From SCTD01 sp963784675 (GTDB lineage: Bacteria; Actinomycetota; Actinomycetes; Mycobacteriales; SCTD01), in contig CAWASE010000019.1 of the NCBI GenBank assembly GCA_963784675.1, positions 186,001 to 250,000 on the forward strand: a DNA stretch of 64,000 nucleotides, read 5' to 3'. The notes below the pieces were generated by a model that was not told where the DNA came from, made no database searches, and was given only the letters and a program-made list of their open reading frames with translations. Both the position numbers and the translations under genes were made by a program. This document shows positions 24,995 through 33,396 of the stretch, piece after piece. Each line of letters opens with the position of its first letter. Positions within the stretch are counted from its first letter, which is position 1.

Positions 24995-25690
24995 CTACGG
25001 CGCAGGTCGTCCGGGGCGCGGCTGGACCAGGCTGTTCGGCGTCACGTCCAGGCTCAGCGGCGACGGCAGGTGGGCGACGTGGTCGCCGGCCACGCGGGCG
25101 ACCTCGCGATAGCGCCTGCCGTGCAGCTCCAGCACTGCCAGCCAGGGGACGTGCGGAGCCGTCAACCCCGGGTCGACGATCAGGTAGAGCGGGACGCCGC
25201 CGCGGGCGTAGGCCCGACGCTTGCGGTCGAGGTCGAAGCGGCGGGTGCTGGGCGAGAGCACCTCCACGACGCACAGCGCGTGCTCGACGTCGCCCTCGGT
25301 CGGCTCGGTGTCGGTGACCGGCAGGATGACGAGGTCGGGCTGCAGCGTGGTCGGCAGCCCGCCCAGCAGGTGCACGTCGTACGGGGCGACCAGGGCTTCG
25401 ATCCCGTCCGGCAGGACGTTCCCGATGCGCCTGGCCAACCGGGTGACCACCCGCTGGTGGGTGCGGTTCGGGGCCGGGCTCACGAGGATCTGCCCGTCGA
25501 GCAGCTCGTGCTTGCGGCCGTCGTCGGGCAGGTCCCACAGGTCGGCGTAGGTGAACGGGCCGCTGTCGCGCGACAGCAGCAGGCAGCCGTCGACGAGCTC
25601 ACGGTGGCCGCCGCCATAGGCGATGCGGTCGCGCAGATCCTGCTCGGTGACGGGCCCGTTGCGCGGTCGTACCAGGGCGATCTCCGTCAT
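24995..25690 (-). CDS. Uma2 family (DUF820) putative nuclease
   Basis: A 231-residue protein of the Uma2/DUF820 group, with a PD-(D/E)xK nuclease-like fold but no agreed function. Core motifs: TYADLWDLPDDGRKHELLDG, QPDLVILP, CVVEVLSPSTRRFDLDRKR and YARGGVPLYLIVDP. The Asp of QPDLV and the Glu of VVEV match the nuclease positions. A strong GAGGAGG site precedes the ATG at 25690. A second short copy of the HELLDG-type motif (HRELVDGCLLLSR) lies upstream in the N-terminus, suggesting a partial internal duplication. Confidence 0.88.
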   Translation of the reverse strand: MTEIALVRPRNGPVTEQDLRDRIAYGGGHRELVDGCLLLSRDSGPFTYADLWDLPDDGRKHELLDGQILVSPAPNRTHQRVVTRLARRIGNVLPDGIEALVAPYDVHLLGGLPTTLQPDLVILPVTDTEPTEGDVEHALCVVEVLSPSTRRFDLDRKRRAYARGGVPLYLIVDPGLTAPHVPWLAVLELHGRRYREVARVAGDHVAHLPSPLSLDVTPNSLVQPRPGRPAP

Positions 25691-25852
25691 GGTCCTCCTC
25701 GGTGCCGTGCACGTGCCGACCCTGGCGCTCGTGAGCGCTCCCGGGCTACCTCGCTGACCCGAGTGTGGACGACGCCCCCGCTGTGGACAACTTCGTCGAC
25801 CCCGGTCGCACCCGCCGTTAGCCTCAGGACTCCCTGCTGCGAGGAGATCGTC

Positions 25853-27595
25853 GTGCTGCGCCTGTCCACCCTGTTCCTCCGCACCCTGCGTGAGGACCCG
25901 GCGGACGCCGAGGTGCCGAGCCACCGGCTGCTCGTACGGGCCGGCTATGTCCGACGCGTCGCGCCGGGCATCTACTCCTGGTTGCCCCTGGGCGTGCGGA
26001 TGCTGAACGCCGTCAGCCGGGTCGTCCGCGAGGAGATGGAGGCGATCGGCGGGCAGGAGGTCATCTTCCCGGCGCTGCTGCCCCGCGAGCCGTACGAGAC
26101 CTCCGGTCGCTGGACCGAGTACGGCGCGGGTCTGTTCCGTCTGCAGGACCGGCGCGGCAACGACTACCTGCTCGGCCCGACCCACGAAGAGCTCTTCACG
26201 CTGATGGTCAAGGGCGAGTACAGCTCCTACAAGGACCTGCCGGTCACGCTGTACCAGATCCAGACCAAGTACCGCGACGAGGCACGCCCCCGCGCGGGCA
26301 TCCTGCGGGGGCGCGAGTTCCTCATGAAGGACAGCTACTCCTTCGACCTGGACGACGAAGGCCTGGCCGCCTCCTACCAGGCGCACCGCGACGCCTACGT
26401 GAAGATCTTCGGCCGGCTGGGCCTGGACTACCGCATCGTCAGCGCTGTGTCCGGAGCGATGGGCGGCAGCGCCAGCGAGGAGTTCCTGGCCGTCACTCCC
26501 ACCGGAGAGGACACCTTCGTCCAGTGCACGAGCTGCGACTACGCGGCCAACGTCGAGGCGGCGACGGTGCGGGCCCCGGCCGAGAGCGACCCGAGCCAGG
26601 CCGCCGCGCTGGAGGTGCTCGACACCCCCGACACCCCCACCATCGACACGCTCGTGCAGGTGATGAACGAGCGCGGCCACCGGATCACGGCCGCCGACAC
26701 GCTCAAGAACGTCGTGCTGATGCTCACCCAGCCCACGGGGGAGCGGGCACCTCTGGTCGTGGGCGTGCCCGGCGACCGCGACGTCGATCTCAAGGCCGTC
26801 GAGGCCAACGTCTACCCCGCCGAGATCGGGGCTTTCGAGGCGGCCGACTTCGCCTCCCATCCCGGTCTGGTCCGCGGTTACATCGGCCCGCAGGTGCTGG
26901 CCGGGCTGAAGATCCGCTACCTCGTCGACGTGCGCGTCACGACCGGCTCGGCGTGGGTCACCGGCGCCAACGAGCCCGGCAGGCACGCCGTCAACGTCGT
27001 CATGGGCCGCGACTTCACGCCCGACGGCGTCGTGCCTGCCGCCCAGGTGCGTGAGGGCGACGCGTGCCCGATCTGCGGCGCACGGCTGGCGATCGACCGC
27101 GGCATCGAGATCGGTCACGTCTTCCAGCTCGGCCGCAAGTTCGCCGACGCCTTCGGGCTGGACGTCCTCGGCCCGCAGGGCAAGCCCGTCCGCGTGACTA
27201 TGGGCTCCTACGGCATCGGCGTCTCCCGCGCGATCGCTGCGGTCGCCGAGCAGCACCATGACGACAAGGGCCTGGTGTGGCCGCGCGAGCTCGCGCCCGC
27301 CGACGTCCACGTCATCGGCATCGGCAAGGGCGAGCACCGGCCCGTCGCTGAACGGATCGCGCTCGAGCTGGAGCAGCGCGGTCTGACCGTCCTGCTCGAC
27401 GACCGTCCCGGCAAGATCAGCCCCGGGGTGGCGTTCAAGGACGCCGAGCTGCTCGGCGTGCCGACGCTGGTCGTGATCGGCAAGGGCCTGGAGACCGGCG
27501 AGGTCGAGATCCGTGACCGGCGCTCGGGCGACGTCCGCACCGTGCCGTTGGACCAGGTCGTCGAGCAGACCGTGCGCGAGGTGCGCGGGGTCTGA
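25853..27595 (+). CDS. proS: Prolyl-tRNA synthetase (bacterial type, with editing domain)
   Basis: Charges tRNA-Pro with proline. 580 residues from the GTG at 25853, which has GAGGAG 6 bases upstream. The frame is open much further back, but the family starts LRLSTLFLRTLREDP. Class II motifs are present: motif 1 (VIFPALLPREPYETSGRW), motif 2 (KYRDEARPRAGILRGREF) and motif 3 (GSYGIGVSRAIAA). The insertion domain between motifs 2 and 3 (residues about 230-400) is the bacterial editing domain, and the C-terminal anticodon-binding domain is complete. A YbaK-type deacylase gene follows. Confidence 0.97.
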   Translation: MLRLSTLFLRTLREDPADAEVPSHRLLVRAGYVRRVAPGIYSWLPLGVRMLNAVSRVVREEMEAIGGQEVIFPALLPREPYETSGRWTEYGAGLFRLQDRRGNDYLLGPTHEELFTLMVKGEYSSYKDLPVTLYQIQTKYRDEARPRAGILRGREFLMKDSYSFDLDDEGLAASYQAHRDAYVKIFGRLGLDYRIVSAVSGAMGGSASEEFLAVTPTGEDTFVQCTSCDYAANVEAATVRAPAESDPSQAAALEVLDTPDTPTIDTLVQVMNERGHRITAADTLKNVVLMLTQPTGERAPLVVGVPGDRDVDLKAVEANVYPAEIGAFEAADFASHPGLVRGYIGPQVLAGLKIRYLVDVRVTTGSAWVTGANEPGRHAVNVVMGRDFTPDGVVPAAQVREGDACPICGARLAIDRGIEIGHVFQLGRKFADAFGLDVLGPQGKPVRVTMGSYGIGVSRAIAAVAEQHHDDKGLVWPRELAPADVHVIGIGKGEHRPVAERIALELEQRGLTVLLDDRPGKISPGVAFKDAELLGVPTLVVIGKGLETGEVEIRDRRSGDVRTVPLDQVVEQTVREVRGV

Positions 27596-27638
27596 CCGCG
27601 GCGGTGCGCTGTCAGAGGTCTGTGGCAGCGTCACGGGC

Positions 27639-28112
27639 ATGGCAGGCAAGGGGACCCCGGCGACGTTGCTGCTCGAGCGCGACGGCGTCCCCCACACCGT
27701 GCACGCCTACGTGGTGGAGGGTGCCGGCGACTACGGCCAGGCCGCTGCGCGCGCGCTCGGCATCGAGCCCGCGCGGATGCTCAAGACGCTGCTGGCCGAC
27801 CTCGACGGACGGCTGGTCTGCGGCGTGGTGCCCGTCTCCGGCTCGCTCGACCTCAAGGCGCTCGCGGCGGCGCTCGGCGGCAAGAAGGCTGCGATGGCCC
27901 AGCCCGCCGCCGCCGAGCGCTCCAGCGGCTATGTCGTCGGAGGGATCAGCCCGCTGGGTCAGCGCACCCCGCTGCCGACCGCCGTCGACGAGACCGTCGA
28001 GCTCTACGACACCGTGTTCGTCAGCGGCGGTCGGCGCGGGCTGTCGGTGGAGCTCGCACCGGCCGACCTGCTGCGCCTGACGTCCGCTGTCGTCGCGGAC
28101 CTCGGCCGATGA
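27639..28112 (+). CDS. ybaK: Cys-tRNA(Pro)/Cys-tRNA(Cys) deacylase, YbaK type
   Basis: Free-standing trans-editing protein that hydrolyses cysteine wrongly attached to tRNA-Pro. 157 residues: PATLLLERDGVPHTVHAYV, ALGIEPARMLKTLLADLDG, VVPVSGSLDLKALAAALG, KKAAMAQPAAAERSSGYVVGGISPLGQ and the final VSGGRRGLSVELAPADL. The Lys of MLKT is the expected functional residue. Its position directly after proS fits a joint role in proline-charging fidelity. The stop overlaps the next gene (ATGA). Confidence 0.93.
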   Translation: MAGKGTPATLLLERDGVPHTVHAYVVEGAGDYGQAAARALGIEPARMLKTLLADLDGRLVCGVVPVSGSLDLKALAAALGGKKAAMAQPAAAERSSGYVVGGISPLGQRTPLPTAVDETVELYDTVFVSGGRRGLSVELAPADLLRLTSAVVADLGR

Positions 28113-28798
28113 ACGTCGAGGCGGTGCTGTTCGACTGGGGCGGCACGCTGTCGGTGCACGCCGACGTCGACCTACTGGAGATGTGGCGCGCCGCAGCCCG
28201 GGTGCTCGCGCCCGGCGATCCCGAACCGATCGCCGCCGCGCTGCTGGCGGCCGAGCTGGAGTGGTGGCGCACCAGTGTCGAGGCCGGCGACCGCAGCGGC
28301 ACCACCGAGCAGCTCGTGCGCAGCGTCGCTGCCGAGACCCACCTGGACGTGCCCGGCGCGCTCGCCGCCTACCACGGGGCCTGGGAACCGACCGTGTCGC
28401 ACGATCCGGCAGCCGTCGACGTGCTGACCGGGCTGCGCGAGCGGGGACTGCGTACCGGCCTGCTGTCCAACACGCACTGGCCGGCCGCGCTGCACGAGCG
28501 CTGGCTGGCCGAGGCCGGCCTGCTCGGCCTGCTCGACGTCCGGCTGTACACCTGCCAGATGACGCACATGAAGCCGCACCCGCAGGCGTTCCACGCGCTG
28601 GCGGACGCCGTCGGTACCCCTCCCGAGCGTTGCGTGTTCGTGGGGGACCGGCCGCGTGACGACATCAGCGGCGCCGCCGGGATCGGCATGCGCACCGTGC
28701 TCATGACCGGCCGACCCGTCGAGGGCTGGGGCGTCGAGCCCGACGCCCGGCTGGACACGCTGGACGGGCTGCTGGAGGTCGTCGACGCCTGGCGGTGA
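28109..28798 (+). CDS. HAD family hydrolase
   Basis: A 229-residue haloacid-dehalogenase-fold hydrolase, probably a small-molecule phosphatase. Motif I is FDWGGTL (nucleophile Asp, with the second motif-I Asp replaced by Gly), motif II LLSNTHW, motif III Lys in KPHPQAF, motif IV FVGDRPRDDI. Loss of the second Asp in motif I weakens phosphatase assignment, since that residue is the general acid. The ATG overlaps the ybaK stop (ATGA). Substrate unknown. Confidence 0.88.
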   Translation: MNVEAVLFDWGGTLSVHADVDLLEMWRAAARVLAPGDPEPIAAALLAAELEWWRTSVEAGDRSGTTEQLVRSVAAETHLDVPGALAAYHGAWEPTVSHDPAAVDVLTGLRERGLRTGLLSNTHWPAALHERWLAEAGLLGLLDVRLYTCQMTHMKPHPQAFHALADAVGTPPERCVFVGDRPRDDISGAAGIGMRTVLMTGRPVEGWGVEPDARLDTLDGLLEVVDAWR

Positions 28799-28815
28799 AG
28801 GTTCGTGGCCCGGAC

Positions 28816-30018
28816 TCAGCCTCGCCGCGGCGCCAGCGGGGCCGGCCAGCGTGGGTGCACGAGCGGGCGGTGCCGCAGCAGCCCTCTGTCGTCCTTGGCG
28901 CGCAGGACGCGCACGGCGGCGGCCTCGACCTGCGCCCGGAACGCCGGGCTGCGCCGGGACTCGGCGAGCACCGCGTCATACATCGCCGGCAGCACGTCCG
29001 GGTTGACGGTCAGCACCAGGTCGCCGCCGGCCTGCAGGAAGCGCACCGCCCGCGTGCCCGGCGCCACCGCGGCAACCTGCCGGGCGTTGCCGAGGTCGTC
29101 GGAGACGATCACGCCACCGAACCCCAGGTCCGTGCGCACCATGCCGGTCACGATCGTGCGGGAGAACGCCGCCGGGACGCCCGGATCGATGCGTTCGTAG
29201 CTGGCCGTCGACATCATCAGGAACGGCACCCCCGCCTGGACGGCGGCGCGGAACGGAGCGAGGTAGGGATCGTTCCGGGTGGTCGTGCGGTCGGTGACGC
29301 CGGCGGTCGTGTCGGGGTTGGCCGTGACCCGTCCGAGACCGGGGAAGTGCTTGGTCGTGGCGCCGACCCCGGCGGCCGCCAAACCGGTCGCGAACGCCGT
29401 CGCCTGCCGGGCGACGGTGTCGGGGGAGAAGCCGTACTCGCGCTGGAACGCCCCGATCGGGGGGTTGCCGGCCGCAGCCGTCCGGCTCGGGACGGTGTCG
29501 CTCACCGGCGCCAGGTCCAGCGTCACGCCGGCTGCTCGCAGCTCCCGCCCCCAGTCGGTGGCACGGGCGCGCAACGTCGCGGTGGCCCAGCCGCCCTGGG
29601 TCAGGGCGTCCGGGATGGTGCTGAACCCCGGCCCGCTGAGCACCTGCACGCGCCCGCCCTCCTGGTCGGTGGCCACCAGCAGCGGGATGCCCGCCGTCGC
29701 CTGCCGGGTGGCCCGGGCCTGGAGCCCCGCCGACAGGCGGGCGGTGGCCGTCACGCCCGCGCGGCTGCGGCCGGCCAGCATCACGTTCCCGACGTGCCGC
29801 GACCCGATCTGCGCCGCCGTCGCCGTCGCCGACCCGTCGGCGGGCGTCCCGACCAGGAACACCTGCCCCACCCGTTGCTCCAGCGTCATGCTCGCCGACG
29901 CCAGCCGCGCGAACCGGTCCGTCCCCGGCCCGGCCGCCGCTGCCGGCCGAGCGGGTCCCAGCAGTCCCACCCCCAAGGACAGGGCCACCATCACGACGAG
30001 GGTGCGGGTGCGGCTCAT
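28816..30018 (-). CDS. Secreted glycoside hydrolase family 3 (NagZ-like)
   Basis: A 400-residue exported enzyme, likely a beta-N-acetylhexosaminidase acting on cell-wall or external sugars. N-terminal signal peptide (residues about 1-30, ending near PARPAAAA). GH3 motifs: FLVGTPADG, LLVATDQEGGRVQVLSG, the KHFPGLGRV substrate motif, and the nucleophile Asp in GGVIVSDDLG. The ATG has an AAGGAG site. The sequence lacks the C-terminal (alpha/beta)6 domain of two-domain GH3 enzymes, as is normal for NagZ types. Confidence 0.88.
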   Translation of the reverse strand: MSRTRTLVVMVALSLGVGLLGPARPAAAAGPGTDRFARLASASMTLEQRVGQVFLVGTPADGSATATAAQIGSRHVGNVMLAGRSRAGVTATARLSAGLQARATRQATAGIPLLVATDQEGGRVQVLSGPGFSTIPDALTQGGWATATLRARATDWGRELRAAGVTLDLAPVSDTVPSRTAAAGNPPIGAFQREYGFSPDTVARQATAFATGLAAAGVGATTKHFPGLGRVTANPDTTAGVTDRTTTRNDPYLAPFRAAVQAGVPFLMMSTASYERIDPGVPAAFSRTIVTGMVRTDLGFGGVIVSDDLGNARQVAAVAPGTRAVRFLQAGGDLVLTVNPDVLPAMYDAVLAESRRSPAFRAQVEAAAVRVLRAKDDRGLLRHRPLVHPRWPAPLAPRRG

Positions 30019-30047
30019 GCGGCTCCTTCGAGCGGTGCGGTCAGGTC

Positions 30048-30100
30048 GAGCGGAACGCTACGGACCGGCGACAGGGACGGACGGACGGGCGAGCGGAACG
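30048..30100 (-). promoter_or_regulatory. Candidate promoter/operator of the GH3 gene
   Basis: On the minus strand the 10-mer CGTTCCGCTC occurs twice, ending 43 bases apart (30048-30057 and 30091-30100). The copy nearer the gene overlaps a TAGCGT hexamer (TANNNT form) about 37 bases before the ATG. This could be a repeated operator over the -10 region; no regulator is identified. Confidence 0.3.
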
Positions 30101-30191
30101 CCACGCCGTCACGACAGGACCGTCAAGGAGCGGAGCGACAGGTCCGCAGCGACGGTGTGGCGTGCAGCGGACAGCGATCGGCGGACAGCGT

Positions 30192-30635
30192 TCACGACGT
30201 ACCCGGCAGTGCGACAGACACCGGCACGACCCCCGCCCGCGCCTTCCACCCCGCCGCCCGCACCGCCGTCTCCGTCAGCCCCGCCAGCCCGAGGCGCCGC
30301 AGCTGCGCGTCGTCGGTCCCCGCCAGCAGGTCGCGCCACCGCACGCCGAGGTCGTCCTCCAGCCGCGCCGCGAGCGCCAGCGCGGCGGCCTCGTCCGGCA
30401 CGGCGACGTCGTAGGCACCGAGGGCCACCGACGGCTCGCTGTCGCGCTCGCGAAGCCGCGCGGCGAGCTGGTCGCGCCGCACGCGGTGGCTGTCGAAGGC
30501 CAGCAGGGCGACCCGCCGGTCAGCCGTCTCCAGCCGAGCGCCCAGCGTCCCGTAGGCGTAGATCACGGCGTGCTCGGCGGCCAGGACGACCTGCAGGCGC
30601 TCGACGTCGCCGGCGTCCGGGCTCGGGATCGTCAT
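30192..30635 (-). CDS. Ferritin-like domain protein (DUF4439)
   Basis: A 147-residue four-helix protein: LQVVLAAEHAVIYAYGTLGARL, then LLAFDSHRVRRDQLAARLRER, and a third helix containing ALAARLEDDLGVRWRDLLAG. The Glu/His pattern of the first two helices resembles ferritin-like metal sites, but diiron binding is not certain. The ATG at 30635 overlaps the stop of the upstream lipoprotein gene (ATGA), so the two form an operon. The pair lies divergent from rimP, a common actinobacterial location. Confidence 0.8.
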   Translation of the reverse strand: MTIPSPDAGDVERLQVVLAAEHAVIYAYGTLGARLETADRRVALLAFDSHRVRRDQLAARLRERDSEPSVALGAYDVAVPDEAAALALAARLEDDLGVRWRDLLAGTDDAQLRRLGLAGLTETAVRAAGWKARAGVVPVSVALPGTS

Positions 30636-31114
30636 GCCTTCGCCGGGGGGGCGAGGGCGACCGGGTGCGTGCTCTCGCTGGCCGACAGCGAGGCCAGCAG
30701 CCCGGCCAGGGCGTGATCGCGGGCGGCGACGGCAGCCTCGGCGTGGGCGGCCGCCGTGGCCCGCTCCAGCGCGACGAGCCCGACCGGCGTCACGATCCCT
30801 GCCGCCGACGGCGACGCGCTCGTCCCGGGTGACGCCGACGCCGGCGGCCCGGTCAGCAGCGCCAGGTGCTGCTCGTGGTGCGCGCGCAGGCTCAGCAGCA
30901 GCACAGCGCGATCGGGCTGGGCCAGCACGGCGGCGTCGTAGGCGTCGAGCAGGGCCCGTTCGCGACCGGCCGCCGCGCTGCGCAGCAGGTCGTCCGGGTC
31001 GGGCGGCACGGGCGACGGGGGAGCGCTCGTCGAACAGGCGGCGAGCAGCGCGGGGCCGGTCAGCAGCGAGCCCAGCAGCAGCCCGCGACGCGTGGGGGCA
31101 GGTCCGGCGCTCAC
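30632..31114 (-). CDS. Putative lipoprotein, partner of the DUF4439 protein
   Basis: A 160-residue exported lipoprotein. The GTG at 31114 gives MSAGPAPTRRGLLLGSLLTG followed by the lipobox LLAAC; the twin arginine followed by hydrophobic residues suggests Tat export. The mature part is helical and His/Ala-rich (LLLSLRAHHEQHLALL), with a Pro/Ser linker. It may share the helical fold of the adjacent ferritin-like protein. The frame is open upstream but that part opposes rimP. Function unknown. Confidence 0.75.
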   Translation of the reverse strand: MSAGPAPTRRGLLLGSLLTGPALLAACSTSAPPSPVPPDPDDLLRSAAAGRERALLDAYDAAVLAQPDRAVLLLSLRAHHEQHLALLTGPPASASPGTSASPSAAGIVTPVGLVALERATAAAHAEAAVAARDHALAGLLASLSASESTHPVALAPPAKA

Positions 31115-31202
31115 CACCTCGACCCTGCCACAGCGGCTACCGTGATCCTCCGCAGCACCTGCTCGCGCAGTCCCACAACCGCACAGAGAGGCAGGCCGAG
31201 CC

Positions 31203-31796
31203 ATGACCGCCTCGTCCCGTACGCAGCAGACCGCCGAGCGGTTGCGGGCGTTGCTCGCACCCGTCGTCGCCCAGGGTGGCCGCGACCTGGAAGACGTCTC
31301 GGTGACCGCCGCCGGCCGCCGCAGCGTGGTCCGCGTGCTCGTCGACGCAGACTCCGGCGTCACGCTGGACGACATCGCCGACGTCAGCCGCGCCGTCAGC
31401 GACGCCCTGGACCTCGCCGACGAGCAGGACCCGACGCTGCTCGGCGCCGCCTACGTGCTCGAGGTGTCCTCGCCCGGCGTCGACCGGCCGCTGACCGAAC
31501 CGCGGCACTGGCGGCGCAACGTCGGCCGGCTCGTGCGGGTGACGCTCCGCGACGGCAGCACGCTCGACGGGCGCCTCGCGGCCGCCGGCGACGACCTGGT
31601 GCTGGACGTCGACGGGACCGCCCGCACGCTCACCGCCGCCGAGGTCGTCAAGGGCCTGGTGCAGGTGGAGTTCAACCGCCCCGGCGGACCCACCGAGAGA
31701 GGCCGCCGACGACGAGGCCGCCGACGACGAGTCCGACGACGACGAGGCCGACGGCCACGACTCCGACGGCCACGACTCCGACGGGGACGAGCCTGA
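31203..31796 (+). CDS. rimP: Ribosome maturation factor RimP, tail probably frameshifted
   Basis: Needed for assembly of the 30S subunit. The conserved core is complete: LEDVSVTAAGRRSVVRVLVD, LDDIADVSRAVSDALD, YVLEVSSPGVDRPLTEPRHW, and the SH3-like C-terminal domain ending LVQVEFNRPGG. As read, the tail after base 31697 is an odd Arg-rich run to a stop at 31796. Dropping one A in GAGAGAGG near 31699 gives instead an acidic tail (EEAADDEAADDESDDDEADG...) ending at 31828-31830, which overlaps the nusA GTG by 4 bases. That acidic tail and coupling are the actinobacterial norm, so an extra base is likely. Confidence 0.88.
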   Translation: MTASSRTQQTAERLRALLAPVVAQGGRDLEDVSVTAAGRRSVVRVLVDADSGVTLDDIADVSRAVSDALDLADEQDPTLLGAAYVLEVSSPGVDRPLTEPRHWRRNVGRLVRVTLRDGSTLDGRLAAAGDDLVLDVDGTARTLTAAEVVKGLVQVEFNRPGGPTERGRRRRGRRRRVRRRRGRRPRLRRPRLRRGRA

Positions 31797-31826
31797 CGAC
31801 AGCGACGACGACGAGGAGGCTGACAC

Positions 31827-32861
31827 GTGAAGATCGACATGTCCGCGCTGAAGATGCTGGAGCGCTCCAAGGACATCTCCTTCGAGCAGGTGGTGTCCGC
31901 GATCGAGTCCGCCCTGCTGATGGCCTACAAGCACACCGAGGGCGCGCAGGCGCACGCCCGCGTCGAGCTGGACCGCAAGAGCGGTGAGGTCGTCGTGCTG
32001 GCCCAGGAGCTCGCCGAGGACGGCGCTGTCGCCCGCGAGTACGACGACACCCCCGACGGCTTCGGCCGGATCGCAGCCAGCACCGCCAAGCAGGTCATCA
32101 TCCAGCGGCTGCGCGAGGCGGAGAGCGACCAGTCCTACGGCGAGTACGCCGGCCGCGAGGGTGACGTCGTGTCGGGACTGGTGCAGCAGGCCCCGCAGCG
32201 GCCGGGTGCCCCCACCAACCGCAACGTCATGCTGCTGATCGGCGCCGGCGACACCGAGCTCGAGGCGGTGCTGCCCCCGACCGAGCAGGTCCCGGGTGAG
32301 CTGTATCCGCACGGCAGCCGGTTGAAGTGCCGGGTCGTGTCGGTAGCCCGCGGACAGCGTGGAGCCTCCGTCACCGTCAGCCGTACCCACCCCGACCTGG
32401 TCCGGGGTCTGTTCGCCCTCGAGGTCCCGGAGATCGCCGACGGGTCGGTCGAGATCGTCGCCCTGGCCCGCGAGGCCGGGCATCGCACCAAGATCGCGGT
32501 GCGCTCCTCGGTCGCCGGGCTGAACCCCAAGGGCGCCTGCATCGGACCGGTGGGCTCGCGGGTGCGGGCCGTCACCACCGAGCTGCACGGCGAGAAGATC
32601 GACATCGTCGACTGGAACGAGGACCCGGCGCGGTTCGTGGCGAGCGCGCTCTCGCCGGCGCGGGTGAGCACGGTCGAGGTCGTCGACCTGGTGGCCCGGT
32701 CGGCCAAGGTCGTCGTGCCGGACTACCAGCTGTCGCTGGCGATCGGGAAGGAAGGCCAGAACGCCCGACTGGCCGCGCGGCTGACCGGCTGGCGCATCGA
32801 CATCCACAGCGACGGTGGCGGCGAACCGGCCCCCGCGGCGGCTCCGAGCGCGCCGTCGTGA
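31827..32861 (+). CDS. nusA: Transcription termination/antitermination factor NusA
   Basis: Binds RNA polymerase and nascent RNA to modulate pausing and termination. 344 residues, the short actinobacterial form without the C-terminal acidic repeats of E. coli NusA. N-terminal domain (MKIDMSALKMLERSKDISFE), S1 domain (residues about 110-185), two KH domains including IGPVGSRVRAVTTELHGEKIDIVDW and LAIGKEGQNARLAARLTGW. The GTG at 31827 overlaps the in-frame stop expected for rimP, supporting a rimP-nusA operon. Confidence 0.96.
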   Translation: MKIDMSALKMLERSKDISFEQVVSAIESALLMAYKHTEGAQAHARVELDRKSGEVVVLAQELAEDGAVAREYDDTPDGFGRIAASTAKQVIIQRLREAESDQSYGEYAGREGDVVSGLVQQAPQRPGAPTNRNVMLLIGAGDTELEAVLPPTEQVPGELYPHGSRLKCRVVSVARGQRGASVTVSRTHPDLVRGLFALEVPEIADGSVEIVALAREAGHRTKIAVRSSVAGLNPKGACIGPVGSRVRAVTTELHGEKIDIVDWNEDPARFVASALSPARVSTVEVVDLVARSAKVVVPDYQLSLAIGKEGQNARLAARLTGWRIDIHSDGGGEPAPAAAPSAPS

Positions 32862-32905
32862 CGTCGCGATGACGCGGCGCCGCCCCCCGTCGGGACGCGG
32901 CGCGG

Positions 32906-32911
32906 TAGACT
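32906..32911 (+). promoter_or_regulatory. Possible -10 hexamer TAGACT, leaderless ylxR
   Basis: TAGACT ends 5 bases before the GTG at 32917. It supports that start over the in-frame ATG at 32869 and would allow separate transcription of ylxR-infB. Confidence 0.4.
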
Positions 32912-32916
32912 CTGCG

Positions 32917-33294
32917 GTGGCTCGTCCTCCGGGCCCGGAGCGCACCTGTGTGGGCTGTCGGGCGAAGGGGTCGAAGTCCACCCTGCTGCGTGTCGTCGCG
33001 GCCGAGGGCTCGTACACCGGTCACCCGTCCGACGGGGACACCGTGGTGCTGGTCCCCGACCCGGCCGGCCGGCTGCCGGGGCGGGGTGCGCACGTGCACC
33101 TCGACCTGCGGTGCGTCGACCTCGCCGAGAAGCGACGGGCGTTCCCTCGGGCCTTGCGCCTGGGTGGGCCGCTCGACGTGGCGCCGGTACGCCAGCACGT
33201 CCAGCAGGCCGCACCACCCGCAGGCAGCACCACCAGAACGGCCCAACCCGTCCGAGGAGAGCAGGTCGACCCGCCCATGAGCGATCTCCGCTAG
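32917..33294 (+). CDS. ylxR: YlxR family RNA-binding protein (DUF448)
   Basis: A 125-residue protein of the YlxR family, which in some bacteria binds the RNase P RNA. The N-terminal RTCVGCRAKGSKSTLLRVV motif and the GRGAHVHLDLRCVDLAEKRRAFPRALR stretch are diagnostic. The start is placed at GTG 32917 because the family begins just before RTCVGCR and a TAGACT hexamer lies 5 bases upstream; ATG 32869 would add 16 basic residues. The C-terminal 40 residues are poorly conserved. It sits between nusA and infB as usual. Confidence 0.88.
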   Translation: MARPPGPERTCVGCRAKGSKSTLLRVVAAEGSYTGHPSDGDTVVLVPDPAGRLPGRGAHVHLDLRCVDLAEKRRAFPRALRLGGPLDVAPVRQHVQQAAPPAGSTTRTAQPVRGEQVDPPMSDLR

Positions 33295-33396
33295 ATGAGC
33301 ACTCGATGAGCCAGCACCGATGAGTCCCGCATGAGCACGACCCGCTAAGACCAGGCCAGGGAACGCCCCGGGCCTGAGACTCCGAGAAGGAGAACA

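Noticed and set aside
24995..27697. A 900-codon open frame on the minus strand opposite proS
   Set aside because: It is the opposite strand of proS for most of its length, with proS-like codon bias only on the plus strand. Only the C-terminal 231 residues (the Uma2 protein with its own ribosome binding site) are real.
30632..31375. Extended lipoprotein reading from 31375
   Set aside because: The extra part is the antisense strand of rimP; the GTG at 31114 gives a proper twin-arginine/lipobox start.
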